This document shows, one piece after another, positions 7,422 through 16,905 of a stretch of DNA of 38,425 bases (position 1 is the first letter of the stretch; every line of letters begins with the position of its first letter). Both the position numbers and the translations under genes were made by a program. Origin of the DNA: Opitutaceae bacterium (GTDB taxonomy: Bacteria > Verrucomicrobiota > Verrucomicrobiia > Opitutales > Opitutaceae); NCBI GenBank assembly GCA_023269585.1, contig JAHFTC010000030.1, forward strand, positions 1 to 38,425, given 5' to 3'. The notes under the pieces are model-generated. The model worked only from the letters and a program-made list of their open reading frames with translations. It did no database searches and had not been told where the DNA came from.

Positions 7422-8648
7422 ATGAACGCCCTTCGCCTCGCACCCCTCCTCGCCGCCGCGCTCCTCGCCCCGTTCGCCGTGGCCGCCGAGCAGCTCGTCA
7501 TCACCGTCGCCCACGATCTCACGATCGCCCGGCCCTCCGAGACGATCACCATTCCCTGGGCCGAGGTGAACCGCGCCCTCCCCGGCGCCCTCCTGCAGAA
7601 GCTCGCCGTGAAGGACGCCGCCGGCCGCGTGCTGCCCTACCAGGTCACCAACATCGCCCCGCTCGCCAAGGACCCCGAGCAGAAGGGCGTCGCCTACGGC
7701 GAGTTGATCTTCCAATACGACTTCGCCGCCGGCGAGCAGTCCGCCACCATCACCGTCGAGAAGACCGAGGAACTCGCGCCCGTCTTCCCCGTGAAGGCCT
7801 TCGCGCGCGCCGTGCCCGAGCGCCTCGACGACTTCGCCTGGGAAAACGACCGCATCGCCCACCGCGTCTACGGCCCCGCCCTCGCCGCGCCCTCCGAGCC
7901 GCCCGGCGCCAAGGAGGTGCTCGTCACCAGCGGCATCGACGTCTGGTGCAAACGCGTGCGCTACCCGATCGTCGACCGCTGGTACAACAAAGGCCACGAC
8001 CACTATCACACCGACGAGGGCGAAGGCATGGACATGTATTCCGTCGGCCCCTCACGCGGCTGCGGCGGCACCGGCGTCTGGGACGGCATACGCCTCCATG
8101 TCGGTCGCAACTACAAGACCGCGCGCGTTCTGGCCAACGGCCCCGTGCGCGCCGTCTTCGAGCTCACCTACGACACCTGGGCCGCCGGCGGCGTCTTCGT
8201 CTCCGAGACCAAACGTTTCACCGTCGATGCCGGCCACAACCTCGACCGCATCGAGAGCACCTTCGCCGCCTCCGGCAACACCCCCGAGCTCACCATCGCG
8301 ATCGGCCTCCACAAAAATCCCGCCGACAAGGGCCAGAACCCGCAGATCGACGATATCCGCAACCCCGCCGACGGCTGGCTCGCGCAATGGGTCGCGCAAC
8401 AGACCAACGGCGAACTCGGCACCGCCGTGCTCGTGCCCTCCGCCGCCTTCGCCGGTTTCGCCGAGGACGACCGCAACCTGCTTGTGCTCGCGAAGGTCGC
8501 GCCCGGCCGGCCGCTCACCTACTACGCCGGCGCCGCCTGGTCCCGTGCCGGAGATTTCACCACGAGCGAAGCCTGGCTGAGCCATCTCGAAGCCTGCACC
8601 GCCCGCGCCCGCCACCCCGTGAAGATCACCCTCGAGGCCGCCCAGTGA
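7422..8648 (+). CDS. DUF4861 family secreted protein
   Basis: Predicted exported protein of 408 residues with a signal peptide (LRLAPLLAAALLAPFAVAAE) from the ATG at 7422. The rest matches my recollection of DUF4861: SGIDVWCKRVRYPIVDRWY, DEGEGMDMYSVGPSRGCGG, WDGIRLHVGRNYKTARVLAN, then a beta-rich C-terminal half with DAGHNLDRIEST. I know of no settled function. Its place between kduD and a pectin methylesterase suggests a periplasmic role on pectin-derived oligosaccharides, perhaps as a lyase, hydrolase or binding protein. Conserved His/Asp/Glu and aromatic clusters at about residues 180-225 would suit a carbohydrate-active site, but this is inference. Confidence 0.85.
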   Translation: MNALRLAPLLAAALLAPFAVAAEQLVITVAHDLTIARPSETITIPWAEVNRALPGALLQKLAVKDAAGRVLPYQVTNIAPLAKDPEQKGVAYGELIFQYDFAAGEQSATITVEKTEELAPVFPVKAFARAVPERLDDFAWENDRIAHRVYGPALAAPSEPPGAKEVLVTSGIDVWCKRVRYPIVDRWYNKGHDHYHTDEGEGMDMYSVGPSRGCGGTGVWDGIRLHVGRNYKTARVLANGPVRAVFELTYDTWAAGGVFVSETKRFTVDAGHNLDRIESTFAASGNTPELTIAIGLHKNPADKGQNPQIDDIRNPADGWLAQWVAQQTNGELGTAVLVPSAAFAGFAEDDRNLLVLAKVAPGRPLTYYAGAAWSRAGDFTTSEAWLSHLEACTARARHPVKITLEAAQ

Positions 8649-8692
8649 TGCCGCGTTTCGCCCACACGCCCGCAAGTGGACCCGCTTCCGCC

Positions 8693-8785
8693 GTAGGTCG
8701 TCCCTTTAGGGCGACCCGCTTGATTCGATTCCCGCACTCATCGCGAGTTCACCATCGACCCGGGCGTGCTGAAGCAGCGCCCTAC
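8693..8785. repeat. 93-bp bipartite REP-like element (copy A)
   Basis: Starts GTAGG with the hairpin GGTCGTCCC-TTTA-GGGCGACC and ends with the hairpin GGGCGTGCTGAAGCAGCGCC closing in CCTAC. It is the same length as copy B at 9818-9910 and matches it at about 79 of 93 positions. It fills most of the DUF4861-pectinesterase gap and ends 21 nt before the GTG start of the next gene. Confidence 0.9.
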
Positions 8786-8806
8786 GTGACTGCGCCACGA
8801 TCACCC

Positions 8807-9790
8807 GTGAACCGACTCCGCTCGCGTCTTTCCGCCTTCGCGCTCGCCCTCGCCGCCCTGCTGCTCGCTCCGCTCGCCCGCGCCGCCGCCGACGACGAAA
8901 AACCCTTCCGCATCGTCGGTCCCGCCGCCGGCGCCGACTGCCGTACCGTGCAGGAGGCGATCGACGCCGTCCCGGCCGACAACGCCGCGCCCAAGCTCAT
9001 CCTCCTCCAGCCCGGCGTGTTCTTCGGCCACACCGTGCTCGACAAGCCCTTCGTCACGCTGCGCGGCTCGGGCCCGGCTTCACTTCTCACCTACAACCTC
9101 GGCCAGGCCATCCCCGGCGCCGACGGCCAGGAACTCACCTGGCGCGGCGCGGCCGCCCTGCTGATCACGCCTGCGGCGCACGACGCCGTCATCGAGCACC
9201 TCACCCTCGAGAACACCTACGGCAAGGGCATGCAGGCCCAGGCCTGTTCGGTCGAGGCCGACCGCGTGCTCTTCCGCCGCTGCCGCATTCTCGGCTGGCA
9301 GGACACGATCCGCCTCGAGACCGGCCGCCAGCTCTTCGAACAGTGCTACATTTCCGGACACGTCGACTTCATCTACGGCGGCGCCACCGCCTACTTCGAG
9401 AACTGCGAGATCCATTGCCGCGACCAGGGCTACATCACCGCGCCCGCCACCCCGGCCGGCCGCATCGGTTTCGTCTTCGCCGGCTGCCGCATCACTTTCC
9501 CCTATGGCAATCCACCGACCTACCTCGGACGCCCGTGGAAGGAGTCCCCTCAGGCGGTCTTCCTCGGCTGCGAACTCGGCGCCGGCGTGAAGCCGGAGGG
9601 CTGGAAGGAGTGGCGCGTCGGACCGCCACTCGTCCGGTTCGCCGAATACCAGAGCCGCGGCCCCGGCGCCGGCTCGGCGGAGCAAGCAACCCGCGTGGCG
9701 TGGGCCACGTTCTCCGCCGAGCCCGCCCCCGCCGCCTTCACCCGCACCGCCGTCCTCGGCGACTGGCAGCCGCCACCCGCCCAGCCATGA
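8807..9790 (+). CDS. Pectin methylesterase (CE8)
   Basis: Exported pectinesterase that removes methyl esters from homogalacturonan so that lyases and polygalacturonases can act. The right-handed beta-helix family motifs are present: Q165-D166 in GWQDTI, D187 in VDFIYGGATAYFENC, and R242/W244 in YLGRPWK. A signal peptide (LSAFALALAALLLAPLARA) directly follows the start. There is no ATG; GTG 8807 is preferred because it opens the signal peptide, while an in-frame GTG at 8786 abuts the upstream repeat. The 327-residue length suits a bacterial CE8 enzyme. It is the third enzyme gene of the pectin operon, between DUF4861 and the GH105-GH28 fusion. Confidence 0.94.
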   Translation: MNRLRSRLSAFALALAALLLAPLARAAADDEKPFRIVGPAAGADCRTVQEAIDAVPADNAAPKLILLQPGVFFGHTVLDKPFVTLRGSGPASLLTYNLGQAIPGADGQELTWRGAAALLITPAAHDAVIEHLTLENTYGKGMQAQACSVEADRVLFRRCRILGWQDTIRLETGRQLFEQCYISGHVDFIYGGATAYFENCEIHCRDQGYITAPATPAGRIGFVFAGCRITFPYGNPPTYLGRPWKESPQAVFLGCELGAGVKPEGWKEWRVGPPLVRFAEYQSRGPGAGSAEQATRVAWATFSAEPAPAAFTRTAVLGDWQPPPAQP

Positions 9791-9817
9791 TTCCCCACCA
9801 AGCAACCGCACCGATGC

Positions 9818-9910
9818 GTCGGTCGTCCCTTCAGGGCGACCCGCTCGACGCGATTCCCGCACCCGTCGCAAGTTCTCCATTCGCCAGGGCGTGCTGAAGC
9901 AACGCCCTAC
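9818..9910. repeat. 93-bp bipartite REP-like element (copy B)
   Basis: Counterpart of 8693-8785, with the same left hairpin (GTCGTCCC-TTCA-GGGCGAC) and right hairpin ending CGCCCTAC. The left GTAG has become GTCG. It ends exactly 21 nt before the ATG of the GH105-GH28 gene, the same distance as copy A from its downstream start. Confidence 0.9.
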
Positions 9911-9931
9911 GCTCCCGCACCCCGTCCCGCC

Positions 9932-12541
9932 ATGATCCGTCCCCTCCATCTTCTTTCCGCCGCCGCACTCGCCTCTCTCGGCGCCGCGCTCGCCGCCGTC
10001 GCCGCTCCCGCCGTCCCCGCTTCGCCCGCGGCCGACTCCGTCCCCACCTTCGCCGGCGCCACGCCGCTCGAATGGTCCATGCGCCTCGCGCGCTCCGAGC
10101 TCGACCGCCAGGCCGGCGCGCTCGAGGCCGGCGTCACGCCCAAGTCCCGCTGGGACTACACCTCCGGCCTTTTCGCCTTTTCACTCCAGCAACTCGCCGC
10201 CCGCACGAACGACCCCGCCCTGCTCGCCGCCGGCGACCGCATCGTCACCTCGTTCGTCGCCCCCGACGGCTCGATCGCCACGTACAATTTCGACGACTTC
10301 AACATCGACATGGTCACGCCGGGCCGCGCGTTGCTTGAAGTGTACGCGCGCCAGCCCGAGGAGCGGTTCCGCACCGCGCTCGCGACGCTGCGCCGCCAAC
10401 TCACCGAGCAGCCGCGCACCAGCGAGGGCGGCTTCTGGCACAAGTTGCGTTACCCGCAGCAGATGTGGCTCGACGGCCTCTACATGGGTTCGCCGTTCCT
10501 CGCCGCCTACGGCAAGGCCTTCGCCGAACCCGCCGGCTTCGACGAGGTCGCCCACCAACTGATCCTCGTCGATCGCCACACCTACGACCCCGCCACCGGC
10601 CTGTATTACCACGCATGGGACGAGGCGCGGCAGCAGCCTTGGGCCGACAAATCCACCGGCCTCTCCCCCAACTTCTGGAGCCGCTCCATCGGCTGGTACG
10701 CCATGGCGATCGTCGACGTGCTCGACTCCCTCCCGCCCACGCAGCACGAGATCGAGGAGATCAACGCCGTGCTCCGCCGCGTGGCCGACGGCATCGTGCG
10801 CTGGCAGGATCCGGCGAGCGGCGTGTGGTGGCAGGTCACCGACCAGGGCGGCCGTGAGGGCAACTACCTCGAGTCCACCGCGTCCTCGATGTTCATTTAC
10901 ACCATGGCGAAGGCGATCAACCGCGGCTACCTGCCGCGCGAGAAATACCTCCCCGCCGTCCGCCGCGGCTACGAGGGCCTGATCCGCGAATTCCTCCGCA
11001 CCGGCGCCGACGGCCGCACCAGCCTCACGCGTTGCTGCTCGGTCGCCGGCCTCGGCTACACCAACGCCGCCGGCCGCGTGCGCGACGGCAGTTTCGAGTA
11101 CTACATCAGCGAGCCGATCATCGACAACGACCTCAAGGGTGTCGGTCCCTTCATCCTCGCCGGTCTGGAGATGCAGCAGCTCCTCTCCGCCAAAACCGCC
11201 GCGCCCGCCGTCGTGCGCGGCTGGGGCGACCTTCCCTCGATCCTGGCGCGTATCCGCGCCCCGGAGTTTCCCGCCCGGGATTTCCCGATCACCGCCTTCG
11301 GCGCGACGCCCGGAGCCGATGCCTCCGCTGCGCTGCGCGCCGCGATCGCCGCCTGCTCCGCCGCCGGCGGCGGCCGCGTGGTCGTGCCCGCCGGGGAGTG
11401 GCCCACCGGCCCCATCCATCTGCTCAGCCGCGTGAACCTCCACGTCGCGCGCGGCGCCACGCTGCGTTTCTCGACCGACCCCGCCGCCTACCTGCCGGCC
11501 GTGTTCACGCGCTGGGAAGGCGTGGAATGCTACAACTACTCGCCGCTCATCTACGCCTTCGAACAGACCGACATCGCCATCACGGGCGAGGGCACGCTCG
11601 ATGGCGGCGCCTCGTCCGAGAACTGGTGGGCGTGGAACGACAAGTCGAAGAAGCCCACCCGGCAGGTCGCCGCCCGCAACCGCCTCTTCGACCTGGCCGA
11701 GCGCGGCATGCCGGTAACCGAGCGGCGTTTCGGCGATGGCGATTTCCTCCGGCCGAATTTCATCCAGCCCTACCGCTGCACCAACGTCCTCATCGAGGGC
11801 GTCACCATCCTGCGCTCGCCGATGTGGATCATCCACCCCGTGCTCTGCACCAACGTCACCGTGCGTGGCGTGACCGTTTCTTCCCACGGCTCCAACAACG
11901 ACGGCTGCAATCCCGAATCCTCGCGCGACGTGCTCATCGAGGACAGCCTCTTCGACACCGGCGACGACTGCATCGCGATCAAGTCCGGCCGAAACAACGA
12001 CGGCCGCCGCCTCGCCTCGCCAAGCGAAAACATCGTCGTGCGCCGTTGTGTCATGAAGGACGGCCACGGCGGCGTGGTGCTCGGCTCCGAGTGCAGCGGC
12101 GACATCCGCAACGTCTTCGTCGAGGATTGCACCATGGACAGCCCCAACCTCGACCGCGCCCTGCGTTTCAAGACCAACGCCGTGCGCGGCGGCACGCTGG
12201 AAAACGTCTTCCTGCGCCGCGTCGAGATCGGCCGCGTGGCCGAGGCCGTGCTCACCATCGATCTGCTCTACGAGGAGGGCGCGCAGGGTGCCTTCCGCCC
12301 GACCGTGCGCAACGTGCACCTGCAAGACGTTCGCTCCGCCTCCAGTCCGCGCGTGCTCTGGGTCGCCGGCTTTCCCGGCGCCACCATTGACGGCCTTCGT
12401 TTCCGCGACTGCACTTTCCGCGGCGTCGAGACCGCCGAGGTGCTCTCGGGCGTCGGCGACATCGTGTTCCACAACGTCACGATCGAACCGGCCGCCAAGT
12501 CCAAGGCCCTGAACTCCGTCCCCGCCCCGCCCGCGAAGTAA
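9932..12541 (+). CDS. GH105 unsaturated glycuronyl hydrolase fused to GH28 polygalacturonase
   Basis: Two-domain exported enzyme of 869 residues. After a signal peptide (to about residue 30), residues about 40-420 are a GH105 (alpha/alpha)6 barrel: MWLDGLYMGSPFLAAYG with the likely catalytic D181, and SPNFWSRSIGWYAMAIVDVL. Residues about 445-855 are a GH28 beta-helix with every hallmark: NNDG (D657), DTGDDCIAIKSG (D678, D679), GHGG (H712) and RFKTN (R745, K747). GH28 would hydrolyse polygalacturonan or rhamnogalacturonan; GH105 would remove the unsaturated uronic acid left by lyases. Both halves look intact, so one polypeptide could perform two consecutive steps. The exact substrate (homogalacturonan or rhamnogalacturonan) is not decidable from sequence alone. 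Confidence 0.94.
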   Translation: MIRPLHLLSAAALASLGAALAAVAAPAVPASPAADSVPTFAGATPLEWSMRLARSELDRQAGALEAGVTPKSRWDYTSGLFAFSLQQLAARTNDPALLAAGDRIVTSFVAPDGSIATYNFDDFNIDMVTPGRALLEVYARQPEERFRTALATLRRQLTEQPRTSEGGFWHKLRYPQQMWLDGLYMGSPFLAAYGKAFAEPAGFDEVAHQLILVDRHTYDPATGLYYHAWDEARQQPWADKSTGLSPNFWSRSIGWYAMAIVDVLDSLPPTQHEIEEINAVLRRVADGIVRWQDPASGVWWQVTDQGGREGNYLESTASSMFIYTMAKAINRGYLPREKYLPAVRRGYEGLIREFLRTGADGRTSLTRCCSVAGLGYTNAAGRVRDGSFEYYISEPIIDNDLKGVGPFILAGLEMQQLLSAKTAAPAVVRGWGDLPSILARIRAPEFPARDFPITAFGATPGADASAALRAAIAACSAAGGGRVVVPAGEWPTGPIHLLSRVNLHVARGATLRFSTDPAAYLPAVFTRWEGVECYNYSPLIYAFEQTDIAITGEGTLDGGASSENWWAWNDKSKKPTRQVAARNRLFDLAERGMPVTERRFGDGDFLRPNFIQPYRCTNVLIEGVTILRSPMWIIHPVLCTNVTVRGVTVSSHGSNNDGCNPESSRDVLIEDSLFDTGDDCIAIKSGRNNDGRRLASPSENIVVRRCVMKDGHGGVVLGSECSGDIRNVFVEDCTMDSPNLDRALRFKTNAVRGGTLENVFLRRVEIGRVAEAVLTIDLLYEEGAQGAFRPTVRNVHLQDVRSASSPRVLWVAGFPGATIDGLRFRDCTFRGVETAEVLSGVGDIVFHNVTIEPAAKSKALNSVPAPPAK

Positions 12542-12579
12542 TCTCTCACCCCAACTCCTCCGCCCGCCTCCCATCGCCC

Positions 12580-13917
12580 ATGAGTGCCCTGAACACCCTC
12601 AACCAACACGTCGGCCGCTACCGTTGGCGCATCTGTGCCGTGCTCTTTCTGGCCACGACGATCAACTACATCGATCGCAACGTCTTCTCGTTCACGATGC
12701 TCGACCCGGTGTTTCGGCACCAGATGCTGGGCCTGCCGCTCGACCAACCGCTGACGGAAGCCGATATGGCCCTGTTCCGCGAGAAGATGAGCTTCCTCGA
12801 TGCGATCTTCAAATACTGCTACGCGTTCGGCTTCCTCCTCGCGGGCTACATGATCGATCGCATCGGCGTCCGGCGGGGGTACTCGGTCGCCATCACGGGG
12901 TGGAGTTTGGCCGCCGTCATGCATGGTTTGGTCAGCTCGGTGCCAGGCATGGCTTGGGCGCGCGGGCTTCTCGGCATCGGCGAGGCCGCCAATTTCCCCG
13001 CCGCCATCAAGACTGTCTCCGAATGGTTCCCCAAGAAGGAGCGGAGTTTTGCCACGGGCATCTTCAACGCCGGAGCCAACGTCGGCATCATCCTCACGGC
13101 CCTCTGCGTGCCGTGGATCATCGCCCACTGGGGGTGGCGCGCCTCGTTTATCGTCACCGGTGGAATCGGCGTCTTCGTTCTCTTCTGGTGGCTCGCCGTC
13201 TACCGCACCCCGGAAAACCATCCGAAGCTCTCCCAAGAGGAGCTCGCCCATATCCGCCAGGACGGCCCGCCCGACAATCAGCTGCCCGTCAAGTGGCGTG
13301 AACTGGTGCGCTACCGCGCCACTTGGGCCTTCGCCATTCCGAAGTTCATGACCGACGCCATCTGGTGGTTCTACCTGACGTGGCTGCCGACGTTCTTCAA
13401 CAGCAACCCCGCGTTCGACACCAAGCTCGACCTGAAACAAATCGGTATCCCCTTCCTCATTATCTATCTCGTCTCCGATGTCGGCAGCGTGTTCTTCGGC
13501 TGGCTCGCCACCCGCTTCATCGGTCTGGGCTGGTCCGTCAACAAGGCGCGCAAGGTGACCATGCTCATCTGCGCCCTCTGCGTGGTGCCGATCGTCTTCG
13601 CCTCGATGACCAGCAGCGTCGTCGTCGCCATCGCGTTGATCGCCCTCGCCACCGCGGCCCACCAGGGCTGGAGCGCGAACCTGTTCACCACGGTGTCCGA
13701 CCAGTTCCCGCGCCGCGCTGTCGGCAGCGTGGTCGGCATCGGTGGCCTGATGGGCGGACTCGGCGGCGCCCTGCTTGCCGCCAAGGTCGGCTTCATCATC
13801 AACACGGGCGGCTACGCCCCGCTCTTCATCATCGCCGGCTCCGCCTACGTCGCCGCGCTCGTGGTCCTCCACACGCTCTCGCCGAAGTTGGCGACCGTCG
13901 AGATCAAGGCCGCCTGA
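12580..13917 (+). CDS. MFS hexuronate transporter (ExuT-like)
   Basis: Inner-membrane symporter of 445 residues, probably carrying galacturonate/glucuronate or short unsaturated uronates into the cytosol. Many hydrophobic segments fit the 12-helix major facilitator fold. Features of the anion:cation symporter subfamily include TTINYIDRNVFSFTML in helix 1, YAFGFLLAGYMIDRIGVRRG at the helix 2-3 loop, and GEAANFPAAIKTVSEWFPKK with FATGIFNAGANVGI, which is characteristic of ExuT-type transporters. The gene follows the GH105-GH28 fusion by 38 bp. Its stop codon overlaps the ATG of the pectate lyase (TGATG), suggesting translational coupling. Substrate is inferred from family and context. Confidence 0.92.
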   Translation: MSALNTLNQHVGRYRWRICAVLFLATTINYIDRNVFSFTMLDPVFRHQMLGLPLDQPLTEADMALFREKMSFLDAIFKYCYAFGFLLAGYMIDRIGVRRGYSVAITGWSLAAVMHGLVSSVPGMAWARGLLGIGEAANFPAAIKTVSEWFPKKERSFATGIFNAGANVGIILTALCVPWIIAHWGWRASFIVTGGIGVFVLFWWLAVYRTPENHPKLSQEELAHIRQDGPPDNQLPVKWRELVRYRATWAFAIPKFMTDAIWWFYLTWLPTFFNSNPAFDTKLDLKQIGIPFLIIYLVSDVGSVFFGWLATRFIGLGWSVNKARKVTMLICALCVVPIVFASMTSSVVVAIALIALATAAHQGWSANLFTTVSDQFPRRAVGSVVGIGGLMGGLGGALLAAKVGFIINTGGYAPLFIIAGSAYVAALVVLHTLSPKLATVEIKAA

Positions 13918-14990
13918 TGAACTGGCTGCGCGGCCTGGTCGTCGCCTCCGTCACCGTGCCGCTGCTCGTGGCGGCGGCTCCGGTGCGTTGGAGCGAGGTG
14001 ACGCGCCAGCCCGCCGCTTGGCACGCCTCCGACGAGGCACGCACCATCGCCGCCGCCGTCCGCCTCTACCAGACCCCCGAAGGCGGCTGGCCGAAGAACC
14101 ACGACATAACCGCGCCGCCTTCGGCCGCGTTTCTCGCCGAGACCGGGCTCGACCACCGCGCGCCCACCATCGACAACGGCGCCACCACCACGCAGATCCG
14201 CTTCCTCGCGGCGGTCGCCACCCACGAGCCGACCGACGCCGCCAACCGCGCCGCCGCCGTCCGCGGCCTCGAATACCTGCTCGCCGCGCAGTACAAACAC
14301 GGCGGCTGGCCCCAGTTTTTCCCGCTCCGCCCGGGCTACTACACCCGCATCACCTTCAACGACGACGCGATGGTGAACGTGCTCCGGCTCCTCCGCGAGG
14401 TCGCTGCCGGCCGCGAGCCCTTCGCCTGGATCGAACCGGCGCTGCGCACGCGTTGCGCGGCCGCCGTCGAGAAGGGCATCGCCTGCATCCTGCGCTGCCA
14501 GATCGTGGTCGCCGGCCGGAAGACCGCCTGGTGCGCGCAGCACGACGAGATCACCTTCGAACCCGTCCCCGCCCGCGCCTACGAACACACCTCGCTCTCC
14601 GGTAGCGAGACCGTCGAGATCGTCCGCTTCCTGATGAGCATCGAGCACCCCACACCGGAGATCGTCGCCGCCATCGAGGGCGCCGTCGCCTGGCTCGAGG
14701 CCGCGAAGCTCACCGGTATCCGCATTGACACGCCGCCCGCGCCTGAGCTCCCGCACAAGCACGACCGCATCGTCGTCGCCGACCCCGCGGCCCCGCCGCT
14801 CTGGGCGCGTTTCTACGAGATCGGCACCAACCGCCCGCTCTTCGGCGGACGCGACACCATCATCCGCTACAGTCTCGCCGAGGTGGAGCCCGAACGCCGC
14901 GGCGGCTACAACTGGTTCACCGACGAACCCGCCAAGCTCCTCGCCCGCGACTACCCGCGCTGGCGAAAGAAGCGGGCCGCGCAGCCGTGA
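13917..14990 (+). CDS. Pectate lyase (PL10)
   Basis: Exported lyase that cleaves polygalacturonate by beta-elimination, giving 4,5-unsaturated oligogalacturonates for the GH105 and KduI/KduD steps. The 357-residue protein has a short signal peptide ([15 protein letters not shown]) and PL10 hallmarks: [86 protein letters not shown] and [16 protein letters not shown]. The ATG at 13917 overlaps the transporter stop codon by one base, and the stop overlaps the next ATG the same way. Confidence 0.94.
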   Translation: MNWLRGLVVASVTVPLLVAAAPVRWSEVTRQPAAWHASDEARTIAAAVRLYQTPEGGWPKNHDITAPPSAAFLAETGLDHRAPTIDNGATTTQIRFLAAVATHEPTDAANRAAAVRGLEYLLAAQYKHGGWPQFFPLRPGYYTRITFNDDAMVNVLRLLREVAAGREPFAWIEPALRTRCAAAVEKGIACILRCQIVVAGRKTAWCAQHDEITFEPVPARAYEHTSLSGSETVEIVRFLMSIEHPTPEIVAAIEGAVAWLEAAKLTGIRIDTPPAPELPHKHDRIVVADPAAPPLWARFYEIGTNRPLFGGRDTIIRYSLAEVEPERRGGYNWFTDEPAKLLARDYPRWRKKRAAQP

Positions 14991-16837
14991 TGAGCTTCCT
15001 GGGACATCGGCGCCGCCGCAGGCGGGTAAACCTCGCGTCCGGACCGCTCCGCCCCTCCGTCGTAAGTCGTCCCTTCAGGGCGACACAGCCACCGCCAGCC
15101 TCTGCCCCTCGCCCAACCCGGCGGGCTGAAGCACCGCCCTGCGGTACGCCGGCGGGCGGCGACCCTCCCGCAGGCGCGCGACGGACGCCCCTTCGCCTCT
15201 TCACGTCGCTCGCCCTTCTCGCCCTCCCTCTGGCAACCTCCGCCACCGACTTCACCCGCGACTCCGCCCTCGCCCGCGCCCGTGAAACCCATCCCGCCGC
15301 CGCCCTCCCCGCGGACCTCCTGCCCGCCGGCGTGATCGCCGCGGAGAATCTCGTCTACGCCTCGCCGGGCGGCACGCCGCTCGCGCTCGATCTCTACCGC
15401 CCCGCCGCCGCCGGCCCGCACCCGGCTGTGCTTGTCGTCCACGGTGGCGGCTGGGATGCCGGCGATCGCACAATGGAACGACCGTTTGCGAAGCGCCTCG
15501 CCGCCGAGGGTTTCGTCGCCGTCCCGGTTTCGTATCGGCTCGGTGAAGCCGGCCGTTTCCCCGCCGCGCTCCACGACCTCCAATCCGCCGTCCGCTGGCT
15601 GCGCACCCACGCCGCCGAACATGGCATCGATCCCGCGCGCATCGGCGTCGTTGGCGGTTCCGCCGGCGGCCACCTCGCCGCCCTGCTCGGCGCCAGCAAC
15701 GGCGTCGCCGCACTCGAGGGCGACGCCGCCAAAGAGGCTCCCTCCAGCGCCGTCCAAGCCGTCGTCGACATCGACGGCCTCGCCGATTTCACCGCTCGCG
15801 CGCTCGTCGCCCAGCAGGACGCCCAGCCCAGCGCGCCCTCGCGTTTCCTCGGCGGCTCCTTCGCCGAGCGTGGCGCGACCTGGCGGGCCGCGTCACCGAT
15901 TACCCACGTCGGCCCCGCCAGCGCCCCCACGCTCTTCCTCAACAGCACCGCGCCGTCGCCGCTCCTGCCCGGCCGCGAGGAGATGGCGAGGAAGCTTCGC
16001 TCGCTCGGCATCGGCGCCGAGGTCGCGGTCGTGCGCGACACACCGCACACCTTCTGGCTGCTCGACCCGTGGTTCACCGGCGTCGTCACCACCACCGCCG
16101 CGTTTCTCCACCGCGAGCTCCCGCCGCCCGGCCCCACGTTGCATCTCGCCGGCGACTCCACCATGGCCGACAAGGCGATCCTCGGTTTCCCCGAGCGCGG
16201 GTGGGGCCAGCTCTTCCGCCCGTGGCTGCGCCCGCCCTGGCACCTCGCCAACCACGCCGTGAACGGCCGCAGCACAAGCTCCTTCCGCGACCGCGGCCAC
16301 TGGCAGCGCGTGCTCGACCGCCTCCACGCCGGCGACGTCGTCCTGATCCAGTTCGGCCACAACGACGCCAAACAGGACGACCCCGAACGCTACGCCGACC
16401 TCGTCACCACGTTTCCGGACAACCTCCGCCGCTTCGTCCGCGAGGTGCGCGAGCGCCACGCGACTCCCGTGCTCGCCACGCCGGTCGTCCGCCGCTGGTT
16501 CAACGCCGACGGTTCCCTCCAGGACATGCACGCGCCCTACGTCGCCGCGCTGCGCGCCGTCGCCGCCGAGGAACAGGTGCCGCTCCTCGAACTCGAGGCG
16601 CTCACGCGGCAACTTCTCGTCACACTCGGCCCCGATGCCTCGCTCGGCCTCTTCGTCGGCGACGCCGCCACCACCGCGACCGGCAAGACCGACAACACCC
16701 ATTTCAACGAGGAGGGCGCCCGCCGCGTGGCCGCGCTCGCCGCCGCCGAACTGCGCCGCCTCGCGCTACCGCTCGCCCGTTCCCTCGTCGAACCTTTGAA
16801 TAGTGGTGCGGCCCCCTCCTCCACCCTCAAGCACTAG
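14990..16837 (+). CDS. Alpha/beta-hydrolase esterase fused to CE12-type SGNH acetylesterase
   Basis: Two esterase domains in 615 residues. Residues about 115-378 are an alpha/beta hydrolase of the carbohydrate-esterase type: oxyanion motif HGGGW (151-155), nucleophile GGSAGGH (S224), likely His353 in DTPHTF. Residues about 383-595 are an SGNH hydrolase like rhamnogalacturonan acetylesterase (CE12): LAGDSTMA (S390), [12 protein letters not shown] (456-459) and TDNTHF (D568, H571). It probably removes acetyl groups from pectin. The only ATG in frame is at 14990, overlapping the lyase stop codon. From there a signal-like segment ([18 protein letters not shown]) begins only at about residue 68, and residues 25-51 are encoded by a repeat element. 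The true start may therefore be non-canonical or downstream. Confidence 0.9.
   Translation: MSFLGHRRRRRRVNLASGPLRPSVVSRPFRATQPPPASAPRPTRRAEAPPCGTPAGGDPPAGARRTPLRLFTSLALLALPLATSATDFTRDSALARARETHPAAALPADLLPAGVIAAENLVYASPGGTPLALDLYRPAAAGPHPAVLVVHGGGWDAGDRTMERPFAKRLAAEGFVAVPVSYRLGEAGRFPAALHDLQSAVRWLRTHAAEHGIDPARIGVVGGSAGGHLAALLGASNGVAALEGDAAKEAPSSAVQAVVDIDGLADFTARALVAQQDAQPSAPSRFLGGSFAERGATWRAASPITHVGPASAPTLFLNSTAPSPLLPGREEMARKLRSLGIGAEVAVVRDTPHTFWLLDPWFTGVVTTTAAFLHRELPPPGPTLHLAGDSTMADKAILGFPERGWGQLFRPWLRPPWHLANHAVNGRSTSSFRDRGHWQRVLDRLHAGDVVLIQFGHNDAKQDDPERYADLVTTFPDNLRRFVREVRERHATPVLATPVVRRWFNADGSLQDMHAPYVAALRAVAAEEQVPLLELEALTRQLLVTLGPDASLGLFVGDAATTATGKTDNTHFNEEGARRVAALAAAELRRLALPLARSLVEPLNSGAAPSSTLKH
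15062..15142 (+). repeat. Degenerate bipartite REP-like element inside the esterase 5' end
   Basis: Starts GTAAGTCGTCCCTTCAGGGC, a close match to the left module of the 93-bp elements, and ends GCGGGCTGAAGCACCGCCC, a match to their right module without the closing CTAC. It is 81 bp long, and 81 is divisible by three, so it does not break the reading frame of the surrounding esterase gene. Confidence 0.8.
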
Positions 16838-16854
16838 TTCTCCGCTTCCGTCCT

Positions 16855-16896
16855 CCGACCACCGCCCACGGTCCACCGTCCACCGCCCTCCGTCTT
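16855..16896 (+). repeat. Tandem heptamer array (CCGTCCA family)
   Basis: Six 7-bp units (CCGACCA, CCGCCCA, CGGTCCA, CCGTCCA, CCGCCCT, CCGTCTT) belong to the same family as 6285-6389. They end 9 bp before the SDR ATG at 16906. Together with a short imperfect lead-in they fill the gap after the esterase gene. Confidence 0.82.
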
Positions 16897-16905
16897 CTCC
16901 CTTTC

